Shown piece by piece: positions 1 to 5,748 of a stretch of DNA of 7,528 bases (within the stretch, counting starts at the first letter, position 1; every line of letters starts with the position of its first letter). The notes below the pieces were generated by a model. That model was given only the letters and a program-made list of their open reading frames with translations. It did no database searches and was not told the origin of the DNA. Made by a program: the position numbers and the translations under genes. Source of the DNA: an uncultured cyanobacterium (GTDB taxonomy: Bacteria > Cyanobacteriota > Cyanobacteriia > PCC-6307 > Cyanobiaceae); assembly GCA_903862155.1 (NCBI GenBank), contig CAIOXF010000297.1, positions 1 to 7,528 of the forward strand, written 5' to 3'.

Positions 1-932
1 ACCGCTTCGGCATCAGCCACCAACTGGGCGTGGGCCTCGGTGGATTTCTCGGGATGTACGAACCAGTACAGCTCCACCTTGTTGAACTGGTGCAGGCGGA
101 TCAGGCCGCGGGTGTCGCGGCCGTAGCTGCCTGCTTCACGGCGGAAGCAGGGCGTGTAGGCCACGTAGCGCAGCGGTAGTTGCTCGGCCGGAATCACCTC
201 ATCGCGATGGAAGGAGGTGATTGGCACCTCGGCGGTGGGGGTGAGCCAGAGGTCGTCGTCCGCACAGCGGAAGCTTTCTTCGGCGAACTTCGGCAGCTGG
301 CCAGATCCCGTGAGGCTGGCACTGTTCACGAGGATCGGCGGCAGCACTTCCCGGTAGCCCTTGCCGGTGTGCAGATCGAGCATGAAGTTGATCAAGGCCC
401 GCTCCAGCCGAGCGCCCTGGCCGATCAGGGTGATGAAGCGGCTCTGGGCGATGCGCACGGAGCGCTCGGTTTCGAACAGCCCGAGGCGCTCACCGATCTG
501 CCAGTGCTCTTCAAGCCCTTCGTCCACGCGGGGAGCGCCCCAGCGCTTGATCTCCACGTTGTCGGCTTCGCTGCGGCCGTTGGGGGCGAGTTCAGAGGGA
601 AGGTTTGGCAGGGCGGCCAGTTCGCTGCGCAGCCTGGCTTCCAGGGCCTTCTCTTCTTCTTCCAGCACCGCCACCTGCTGCTTGATGCGGTTGCCTTCCA
701 CGCGCAGCTCCTGCACCTCGGCTGAATCCGGGGCAGCGCCTCCTTTGATCTTGAGGCCCACCTCCTTGCCGATGCGGTTGCCTTCGGCCTGGAGGTTGCT
801 GCGTTTCTCCTCGAGATCACGCTCCTGTTGGGCGATCAGCTGGAGGCCGTTGAGGTCCACCTCCATGCCCCGGCGGGCCAGCTGGCTGGTGATCAGCTCC
901 GGATTGGTGCGCAGCAGACGCTGATCGAGCAC
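1..932 (-). CDS. serS: Seryl-tRNA synthetase, 5' part (runs off left edge)
   Basis: Class II aminoacyl-tRNA synthetase that charges tRNA-Ser with serine in the cytoplasm. About 310 codons are present of a family length near 425, so the C-terminal end with motif 3 lies outside the window. Read on the minus strand the protein starts V/M-LDQRLLRTNPELI, the usual cyanobacterial SerRS beginning, followed by a charged N-terminal tRNA-binding coiled coil (roughly residues 30-100). Near positions 75-145 the reverse strand encodes motif 2, CFRREAGSYGRDTRG, followed by IRLHQFNKVEL, almost the textbook form with the ATP-contacting Arg and Glu. The frame was read at both ends and in the middle without a stop. 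The start is GTG at 932-930; no ATG or clear Shine-Dalgarno lies near, but the homology begins exactly there. The gene follows the NifU-like gene by 45 bases and is probably co-transcribed with it. Confidence 0.97.
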   Translation of the reverse strand, partial: MLDQRLLRTNPELITSQLARRGMEVDLNGLQLIAQQERDLEEKRSNLQAEGNRIGKEVGLKIKGGAAPDSAEVQELRVEGNRIKQQVAVLEEEEKALEARLRSELAALPNLPSELAPNGRSEADNVEIKRWGAPRVDEGLEEHWQIGERLGLFETERSVRIAQSRFITLIGQGARLERALINFMLDLHTGKGYREVLPPILVNSASLTGSGQLPKFAEESFRCADDDLWLTPTAEVPITSFHRDEVIPAEQLPLRYVAYTPCFRREAGSYGRDTRGLIRLHQFNKVELYWFVHPEKSTEAHAQLVADAEA

Positions 933-977
933 GGGGCCGCGGGGTTGGAGAGCGGGCGGCAGCCTAAAAGGCGGTGC

Positions 978-1253
978 TCAGAGCACCTGCACCACTTCAG
1001 CCACCTCGGGGATGGCTTCGCGCAGCTTGCGTTCGATTCCCATCTTGAGGGTCATGGTGCTGCTGGGGCAGGAGCCGCAGGCGCCCTGCAGGCGCACCTT
1101 CACGATCGGCCCGTCGATTTCCACCACTTCGACGTTGCCGCCGTCGGCCATCAGGTAGGGGCGCAGCTCGTCGAGGGTGCGCTCCACGTTGTCCAGGGTG
1201 AGGGCGCGGGGATCGGCGTTCTCGGTGGCTGGAGTGCTGGTTTCAGCGGTCAT
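978..1253 (-). CDS. nfu: NifU-like iron-sulfur cluster scaffold protein (Nfu)
   Basis: Small 91-residue protein consisting almost entirely of the NifU C-terminal (Nfu) domain, which assembles or carries Fe-S clusters and passes them to apo-proteins; in cyanobacteria such stand-alone proteins serve photosystem I and ferredoxin-type clients (family knowledge). The first ~17 residues are a Ser/Thr/Pro/Glu-rich tail, then the domain runs from about residue 18 to 91. It contains the conserved PYLMADGGNVEVVEI stretch (32-46) and the cluster-binding CGSC motif, Cys59 and Cys62, followed by PSSTMTLKMGIE. The N-terminal IscU-like and central ferredoxin-like domains of full-length nitrogen-fixation NifU are absent, so this is a housekeeping scaffold and not evidence of nitrogen fixation. 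The ATG at 1253 is the first in frame and fits the family; no strong ribosome-binding site is visible. It is divergent from lepA and lies just upstream of serS. Confidence 0.93.
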   Translation of the reverse strand: MTAETSTPATENADPRALTLDNVERTLDELRPYLMADGGNVEVVEIDGPIVKVRLQGACGSCPSSTMTLKMGIERKLREAIPEVAEVVQVL

Positions 1254-1380
1254 GGCAGGTTCGGGCGTTGGGCCGAGCTTAGGAACGGGCTGTGGGAGAC
1301 CGGCCGGGCTCGTCTGGTGATGGCAAGGCCGCTCCTAGGATCAACCCACTGGAAGCGACCTGCGGGGATCTGGCTGCGCG
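1254..1380. promoter_or_regulatory. Divergent intergenic region between nfu and lepA
   Basis: These 127 bases separate two divergently transcribed genes and must contain at least one promoter for each direction unless transcription starts inside a gene. The only hexamer worth noting on the plus strand is TAGGAT (1336-1341), four of six matches to a -10 box, about 40 bases before the lepA ATG, with no good -35 at the usual distance. GGGG at 1364-1367 could serve as a weak ribosome-binding site for lepA. No operator-like palindrome was seen. The regional role follows from gene layout; the specific boxes are weak. Confidence 0.4.
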
Positions 1381-3189
1381 ATGACTGACGTTCCCGTCTC
1401 CCGGATCCGCAATTTCTGCATCATTGCCCACATTGATCACGGGAAATCCACCCTGGCCGACCGGTTGCTGCAGGAAACGGGCACTGTGGCGGCCAGGGAT
1501 ATGCAGGAGCAGTTTCTCGACAACATGGAACTGGAGCGTGAGCGCGGCATCACGATCAAGCTGCAGGCCGCGCGAATGGAATACAAGGCGGCCGACGGGG
1601 AGACCTACATCCTCAACCTGATCGATACGCCCGGCCACGTTGACTTCTCCTATGAGGTGAGTCGCTCACTTCAAGCGTGCGAAGGCGCATTGCTGGTGGT
1701 GGATGCCAGCCAGGGCGTGGAAGCTCAGACCCTGGCCAACGTGTATCTGGCACTGGAAAACGATCTGGAGATCATTCCGGTGCTCAACAAGATCGATCTT
1801 CCTGGTGCTGATCCAGATCGGATCAAGGAAGAAATCGAGGCCATCATCGGCCTGGATTGCTCCAACGCCATTCCTTGCTCCGCTAAGACGGGCCTGGGTG
1901 TGCCCGACATCCTGCAGGCGGTGGTGGATCGGGTGCCGCCACCGGCAGACACGGTGAAGGAGCCTTTGAAGGCACTGATCTTCGACTCCTATTACGACCC
2001 TTACCGGGGCGTGATCGTGTATTTCCGGGTGATGAGCGGCTCGATCAGCCGCAAAGACAAGGTGCTGCTGATGGCCAGCGGCAAAACCTATGAGCTGGAT
2101 GAAGTGGGCGTGATGGCGCCCGACCAGCGCCAGGTGGATTCACTCCACGCGGGTGAGGTGGGCTATCTGGCGGCATCGATCAAGGCCGTTGCTGATGCGC
2201 GGGTGGGCGACACGATCACCCTGATGAACGAACCTGCAGCTGAACCGCTGCCGGGCTACACCGAGGCCAAGCCGATGGTGTTCTGCGGCCTGTTCCCCAC
2301 GGACGCCGATCAATATCCCGACCTGCGCGAGGCCCTCGACAAGCTCCAGCTCAGCGATGCAGCGCTTAAGTATGAGCCGGAAACCAGCAGTGCCATGGGC
2401 TTTGGCTTCCGCTGCGGCTTCCTGGGCTTGTTGCACATGGAGATCGTGCAGGAACGGCTGGAGCGGGAATACAACCTTGATCTGATTGTTACTGCACCGT
2501 CGGTGATTTATCAGGTGAACATGCTGGACGGCACCACGATGATGGTGGATAACCCCGCCACATTGCCGGATCCGCAGAAGCGTGAATCGATCGAGGAGCC
2601 CTACGTAAAGCTTGAGATCTATACCCCCAACACCTACAACGGCACCTTGATGGAGCTGTGCCAGGAGCGCCGGGGTGAATTCATTGACATGAAGTACATC
2701 ACCACTGATCGGGTGACGCTTCACTACGAAATGCCGCTGGCGGAGGTGGTGACCGACTTCTTTGATCAGATGAAGAGCCGCACCAAGGGCTATGCCTCGA
2801 TGGAGTATCACCTGATCGGTTATCGCAAGAACGATCTCGTGCGCCTCGACGTGCTGATCAACGCCGAGAAGGCAGACCCGCTCACCACGATCGTGCACCG
2901 CGACAAGGCCTACAACGTGGGCAAGGGCCTGGTGGAGAAGCTCAAGGAGCTGATTCCTCGCCAGCAGTTCAAGATTCCCATCCAGGCTGCCATTGGCAGT
3001 CGAGTGATCGCCTCCGAGAGCATCAGCGCCATGCGCAAAGATGTGCTCGCTAAGTGCTACGGCGGCGATATCTCTCGTAAGAAGAAGTTGCTGCAGAAGC
3101 AGGCCAAGGGCAAGAAGCGCATGAAGGCCATGGGCAAGGTGGATGTGCCGCAGGAAGCCTTTATGGCTGTGCTGAAGCTGAATCAGTAA
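1381..3189 (+). CDS. lepA: Elongation factor 4 (LepA GTPase)
   Basis: Complete 602-residue translational GTPase of the LepA/EF4 family, which binds the ribosome and has been linked to back-translocation and to 30S biogenesis; the plastid relative supports chloroplast translation. The length is normal for the family. GTPase motifs are intact: G1 AHIDHGKST (16-24), switch I region RERGITIK (53-60), G3 DTPGH (82-86) and G4 NKID (136-139). EF-G-like beta-barrel and domains III and V follow. The LepA-specific C-terminal domain closes the protein with the basic stretch RKKKLLQKQAKGKKRMK and the ending VPQEAFMAVLKLNQ. The ATG at 1381 gives the usual short N-terminus before the RIRNFCIIAHIDHG block. 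No frameshift or missing catalytic residue was found. It is transcribed alone; the next gene downstream is on the opposite strand. Confidence 0.99.
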   Translation: MTDVPVSRIRNFCIIAHIDHGKSTLADRLLQETGTVAARDMQEQFLDNMELERERGITIKLQAARMEYKAADGETYILNLIDTPGHVDFSYEVSRSLQACEGALLVVDASQGVEAQTLANVYLALENDLEIIPVLNKIDLPGADPDRIKEEIEAIIGLDCSNAIPCSAKTGLGVPDILQAVVDRVPPPADTVKEPLKALIFDSYYDPYRGVIVYFRVMSGSISRKDKVLLMASGKTYELDEVGVMAPDQRQVDSLHAGEVGYLAASIKAVADARVGDTITLMNEPAAEPLPGYTEAKPMVFCGLFPTDADQYPDLREALDKLQLSDAALKYEPETSSAMGFGFRCGFLGLLHMEIVQERLEREYNLDLIVTAPSVIYQVNMLDGTTMMVDNPATLPDPQKRESIEEPYVKLEIYTPNTYNGTLMELCQERRGEFIDMKYITTDRVTLHYEMPLAEVVTDFFDQMKSRTKGYASMEYHLIGYRKNDLVRLDVLINAEKADPLTTIVHRDKAYNVGKGLVEKLKELIPRQQFKIPIQAAIGSRVIASESISAMRKDVLAKCYGGDISRKKKLLQKQAKGKKRMKAMGKVDVPQEAFMAVLKLNQ

Positions 3190-3206
3190 GCACTAGTGAA
3201 TTTGGT

Positions 3207-3249
3207 CTCAGCCCAGCTCCTCAAGCGCGGCTGCTATGGCTTGGCTGAG
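3207..3249. terminator. Possible stem-loop at the lepA 3' end
   Basis: CTCAGCC (3207-3213) pairs with GGCTGAG (3243-3249). Inside the 29-base loop CAGC (3214-3217) can pair with GCTG (3230-3233). The structure begins 18 bases after the lepA stop and overlaps the 3' end of the small minus-strand gene, where a bidirectional terminator would be expected. There is no T-tract on either strand, so intrinsic termination is doubtful. Confidence 0.25.
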
Positions 3250-3443
3250 TTAGAGTCAATGGGTGGGTACATCTGCAAGTAAGAATCCGGAACGGTTCCG
3301 ACGCCTGGGAGGTGGACATGGCTGTAGGAGGTGAAAAACGAGAGCAGGATCAGCAGGGTGCCGCCAATCAGGGTGATGGTGGCCTGGCCATCGGATCGAT
3401 CCTCTGATGGTGGTCCAGTCGGCGTTGATGGGGTTGTGGTCAA
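3234..3443 (-). CDS. Small one-helix membrane protein, unknown function
   Basis: A 69-residue protein of no family I recognise. The first ~20 residues are Thr/Pro/Ser-rich and hydrophilic. Residues about 22-38 (ITLIGGTLLILLSFFTS) form one clear transmembrane helix, and a short tail HVHLPGVGTVPDSYLQMYPP follows. Coding is supported by the strong preference for G or C in third positions through the membrane segment (runs such as ACC, ATC, CTG, GGC), matching the high-G+C genes nearby. The start is uncertain: the only usable start codon is TTG at 3443, without a visible ribosome-binding site, and the frame stays open upstream to a stop at 3494-3492 with no ATG, GTG or other TTG. It could be a small genuine membrane protein or the remnant of a longer one. 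It is tail-to-tail with lepA and divergent from the pilin operon. Confidence 0.55.
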   Translation of the reverse strand: MTTTPSTPTGPPSEDRSDGQATITLIGGTLLILLSFFTSYSHVHLPGVGTVPDSYLQMYPPIDSNSAKP

Positions 3444-3502
3444 ATCGGTAGCGCTGGTGTGAGGCCTATCAAGCCAATGCCACCACCCATCTCAGGGCGT
3501 TG

Positions 3503-3531
3503 AGGTGTTCCCGCGACCTGTGGGAACACTT
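3503..3531 (+). promoter_or_regulatory. Strong hairpin in the leader of the pilin operon
   Basis: GTGTTCCC (3505-3512) pairs perfectly with GGGAACAC (3522-3529). Inside, G3513-T3521 (GU), C3514-G3520 and G3515-T3519 (GU) extend the stem to 11 pairs around the loop ACC; outside, G3504-T3530 and A3503-T3531 can add two more. It ends 24 bases before the GTG start of the first pilin-like gene. The following bases are CTTTC, not a real T-tract. It could be an operator palindrome, a 5'-UTR structure controlling translation, or a poor terminator; the sequence does not decide. Confidence 0.45.
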
Positions 3532-3554
3532 TCAGCAGAGTTCTCTGTGTAGAG

Positions 3555-4079
3555 GTGATCCGTTCCCGAACGGTTTGCTCCCGATCCAGGCCCAGGCAGG
3601 AAGAGGCTGGCTTCGTGCTGCTGCTGGCGTTCTTTGGGGCGCTGGTGCTTCTGCTCAGCAGCTTGTCGATCCAAACAGCGGCGCTGCAGGCCCGCAGCAG
3701 TGAGTTCAGCCTGCGGAGGCGACGCCAGCAGGAGGACGCGCTGGCTTCTGCGGCCCAACTCGTCGCCAGCCGACTGGCGGCGTTTCCCTGTGCTCTCGGC
3801 TTGTCGCTGCGGGCCTGGATTGCCGACGACACCTGCATGAGTGAGGAGGTGTTGCAGCGGCTCAGCACTGGCACCATCCCCGGCCCCGATGCGGAGCGCG
3901 GCACGTATCTGCTCACGGATTACTCCCCCCAATCCAATGGCAGTGGTGTGATCGACGGGGCCCTGCTCACCGTGCGGTGGACACCGACCAGGGGCCGGGT
4001 GAGCCAGCGCCGCTTTCGTGTGCTGCTCGCTGCCACTGGCTCAGACGGCTCATTGCGACTGCAGGGGGTGCGGCCATGA
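3555..4079 (+). CDS. Minor pilin-like protein, PilX/GspK type
   Basis: 174-residue protein resembling the PilX/GspK class of minor pilins, which sit at the tip of type IV pili or type II secretion pseudopili. The N-terminus has a basic leader of 19 residues ending RQEEAG, then F20-VLLLAFFGALVLLLSS as the hydrophobic helix (about 20-40). Position +5 after the presumed Gly19/Phe20 cleavage is Leu24, not the usual Glu, as is typical of the PilX/GspK group. An Arg/Gln-rich stretch (54-60) follows, then a globular part with Cys79 and Cys94, possibly a disulfide. The GTG at 3555 is the only start codon between an upstream in-frame stop (3501-3503) and the helix; AGAGG lies directly against it, too close for an ideal ribosome-binding site. 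The stop overlaps the next start as ATGA. Family assignment rests on the N-terminus and operon context; the rest is not recognised. Confidence 0.75.
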   Translation: MIRSRTVCSRSRPRQEEAGFVLLLAFFGALVLLLSSLSIQTAALQARSSEFSLRRRRQQEDALASAAQLVASRLAAFPCALGLSLRAWIADDTCMSEEVLQRLSTGTIPGPDAERGTYLLTDYSPQSNGSGVIDGALLTVRWTPTRGRVSQRRFRVLLAATGSDGSLRLQGVRP

Positions 4080-4444
4080 GCCTGGTGGATGCGCTGATGG
4101 GTGGGGTGGTGTTTGGTCTGGCCAGCACGGCTTCGCTGCAGCTCTATGGCGGCAGCTTGCAATTTGCGCAGGGACGAGAGGAGCGGCAGCAGCGGGAGGC
4201 CCAGAGGGAGCTGGCGCTGGCTGAGGGCTACCAGCGCATGGCCGATCTCACACCCGATCAACCGTGTAGTGCAGCGGCCAAAGAATTGGCAGGCTTGTTG
4301 GATCTGTCCAGTCACCAGGGCCTGACGGCTCAGGCGTTGGTGGAGGGTGAGGCGGTGCGCCTGGTGGTGCGGGCGCCAGGGCTGCCGGAGCGCAGCCGCT
4401 GGTATGCACCGGCCGCGTTTGGCGTGTGTGAGGTTGGGAGATGA
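4076..4444 (+). CDS. Minor pilin-like protein, PilV/GspI type, leaderless
   Basis: 122-residue protein starting M-SLVDALMGGVVFGLAS, which aligns with the mature start of prepilins (F-T-L-I-E-A-L): Met1 takes position +1 and Asp5 the place of the conserved Glu+5. The hydrophobic helix is about residues 6-24. A very Gln/Glu/Arg-rich amphipathic stretch (32-50) continues the helix, then a small domain with Cys64 and Cys118, possibly a disulfide. The ATG at 4076 overlaps the preceding stop and has GGGGGT (4064-4069) six bases upstream, which supports this start and leaves no signal leader. An in-frame ATG at 3977 would add 33 residues ending LRRLIATAGGAA, a possible leader with Ala at -1, but it lies deep inside the upstream gene. 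Similarity to PilV/GspI is by N-terminus, size and operon position only. Confidence 0.65.
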   Translation: MSLVDALMGGVVFGLASTASLQLYGGSLQFAQGREERQQREAQRELALAEGYQRMADLTPDQPCSAAAKELAGLLDLSSHQGLTAQALVEGEAVRLVVRAPGLPERSRWYAPAAFGVCEVGR

Positions 4445-4941
4445 CGTCGTCGTTACCGGAGCTGGTGGTGGCGATGGCGCTACTCACGTTGCTGGCCGGG
4501 CTGGGATTAGGGCAGCACGCCAATCAACTGGCGCGGCTGCAGGTGGAGGTGGCGGCACGGCGGCTGGCGGTGGGCATTGAGCGGGGCCGTGATGCGGCGG
4601 AACGAATGGATGAGCCCTGTGCGCTGGAACTTGGTCCGTGGGGCTGGCGCGGTGCAACGGCTTTGGGGGCTGTGCCCTGCGAAGCAGCGGATACGGCCCT
4701 GGATGAGGGGCTGATCCGAGGCGATCTGCTGCTGGGCCACACCTTCCCTGGGCCGGTGCGTTTCTCGGTGCACGGACTGACGATCGACGGTGGAACGCTG
4801 GTGTTGGGTGCACCCGGTACAGATCTGGTGCGCTGCCTGGTGATGTCGCAGCCGCTGGGGGTGGTGCGGATTGGCCGGTATGCCGGGGCGATCACGGCCA
4901 ATCCAAAGGCCAGTGACTGCCTCCCGGATCCTGTGCTGTAG
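4441..4941 (+). CDS. Minor pilin-like protein, FimT/GspH type, nearly leaderless
   Basis: 166-residue protein of the FimT/FimU/GspH kind, a minor (pseudo)pilin expected in the tip complex. The N-terminus MTSSLPELVVAMALLTLLAG matches the mature prepilin start with Glu7 as +5, which leaves only Met-Thr ahead of the cleavage position. A helix with an Arg-rich face follows (ARRLAVGIERGRDAAER, 39-55), as in GspH proteins. The C-terminal half contains VRCLVMSQPLGVVRIGR, resembling the closing strands of FimT, and four Cys in the globular part (first Cys60, last in SDCLP). The ATG at 4441 overlaps the previous stop (ATGA). In frame upstream there are only three codons before a TGA at 4429-4431, so no longer leader is possible. 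GGGAG abuts the ATG. Moderately confident of the family, less of processing. Confidence 0.72.
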   Translation: MTSSLPELVVAMALLTLLAGLGLGQHANQLARLQVEVAARRLAVGIERGRDAAERMDEPCALELGPWGWRGATALGAVPCEAADTALDEGLIRGDLLLGHTFPGPVRFSVHGLTIDGGTLVLGAPGTDLVRCLVMSQPLGVVRIGRYAGAITANPKASDCLPDPVL

Positions 4942-4945
4942 AGCC

Positions 4946-5536
4946 ATGGCATCAGTTGGCGCGGATCGGAATGGTTTCTCGCTGCTGGAACTACTCCTGG
5001 CCGTGATGGTGGGTTGCACCTTGGTGGCCGTGATTGGCGAAGCGTTGCTGGGAGAGCTGGGCCAGTCGGGCCGATTAGCGCGGATGCTGCGGGAGCGCAC
5101 GGTGAGCGAGCGGGCAGTGGAGTTGATGCGCAGTGAACTGCAGGAAGCTGAGGAGGTGATCGTGATGCCTGGCCCGATCGAACGAGCGGGATGCGGTCTG
5201 GCTAAGCGCAAGGTGCTGCTTCATCTTGGGTTCAGTTCTATTGGATCGATGCCTCGGCGTGATGTGATTTATTCCATTGAGCGTTCACCGGCTTCGATTT
5301 GGCGTGGTCATGCACTGATGCGTTGTGGGCCTGCGTATGGGTTGGATGGACACATGAACGACTCAGAGCTTGGTAGTCACGTTTTGCTGGATGCGCTGAA
5401 CATAAATGGATTCACAATGGCCAGGGAGGGCGAAAAATCCCTTGAACTACGCTTGCAACGAGCCTTTTCTGCGCCTAACGGACGGTTGCATCAGCTTGAA
5501 ACCACGGCAGTAATTCTGGTGCCTGGCCTGCGGTAG
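4946..5536 (+). CDS. Type IV prepilin, PilW/GspJ type minor pilin
   Basis: 196-residue prepilin with a canonical class III leader: MASVGADRNG, then F11-SLLELLLAVMVG. Prepilin peptidase would cut between Gly10 and Phe11, and Glu15 is the conserved +5 residue. The hydrophobic helix covers about 11-32, followed by an amphipathic extension (LARMLRERTVSERAVELMRSEL). The C-terminal half contains Cys in ERAGCGLAK and ALMRCGP, a likely disulfide pair. Length and fold order fit PilW/GspJ, the largest minor-pilin adaptor. The ATG at 4946 is chosen over an upstream in-frame ATG at 4871 because it gives the normal leader and starts 4 bases after the previous stop, with TAGAG as a weak ribosome-binding site. 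Base composition changes inside the gene: from about position 5220 it is clearly richer in A+T than the rest of the operon. Last gene of the operon. Confidence 0.88.
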   Translation: MASVGADRNGFSLLELLLAVMVGCTLVAVIGEALLGELGQSGRLARMLRERTVSERAVELMRSELQEAEEVIVMPGPIERAGCGLAKRKVLLHLGFSSIGSMPRRDVIYSIERSPASIWRGHALMRCGPAYGLDGHMNDSELGSHVLLDALNINGFTMAREGEKSLELRLQRAFSAPNGRLHQLETTAVILVPGLR

Positions 5537-5748
5537 AGAGGCAGGCAAAGATTGCCGTGAAACAGTGTTTGGAGTTGTCGATAACCGGCGGATGAGTGGT
5601 TTGTATGCGATTGAGGGCGCAAGCCGCAAGTGAAGTGAAATGAGATATTTCAACGCCGTGCCCCCCTGGTGCCAGGCTCCATTTTGTCTTAATGAAAAGA
5701 CTTGCACCAATTAAGCGTTTTGAACCAGTTATCGCGCGGTCCTGCTGC
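5537..5748. terminator. Convergent intergenic region with small stem-loops
   Basis: No gene was found in this 212-base gap between two convergent genes, where terminators for both are expected. Visible structures are GGCAA-AGA-TTGCC (5544-5556), only 8 bases after the pilin stop, TGAAAT-GAGAT-ATTTCA (5636-5652), and GTCTT-AATGAA-AAGAC (5686-5701) nested within TGGTGC (5667-5672) and GCACCA (5704-5709). None has a proper T-tract on the relevant strand; TTTT at 5682-5685 is on the 5' side of its stem for plus-strand reading. Assignment as a terminator is by position more than by sequence. Confidence 0.3.

Noticed and set aside
180..924. Two plus-strand open frames (180-725 and 361-924) over serS
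   Set aside because: They are antisense to serS, whose frame carries clear synthetase motifs; the translations look like shadow composition.
828..1388. 186-residue plus-strand open frame spanning the nfu gene and its upstream gap
   Set aside because: It covers the antisense of nfu, part of serS and the whole divergent promoter region; no recognisable domain.
2140..2898. 252-residue open frame on the minus strand inside lepA
   Set aside because: It is fully antisense to a conserved, intact lepA; such long shadows are common in high-G+C genes and the His/Val/Leu-rich translation matches no family.
3440..3932. Two overlapping minus-strand open frames opposite the first pilin-like gene
   Set aside because: They are Ser/Arg/Gln-rich shadows of the plus-strand frame, which has a leader, a membrane helix and operon overlaps.
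3977..4075. Upstream ATG extending the PilV-like protein by 33 residues
   Set aside because: It lies deep in the preceding gene without a visible ribosome-binding site, whereas the ATG at 4076 overlaps the stop and has GGGGGT at good spacing. It is kept as an open alternative because the extension ends in a leader-like stretch.
4507..5211. 234-residue minus-strand open frame opposite the FimT-like and PilW-like genes
   Set aside because: Antisense to two pilin-type genes with consistent overlaps; the translation is low-complexity Arg/Ser/Pro/His without domains.
5665..5676. CCTGGTGCCAGG inverted repeat as a terminator hairpin
   Set aside because: The five-base arms leave a two-base loop, which is too tight, and no T-tract follows directly.
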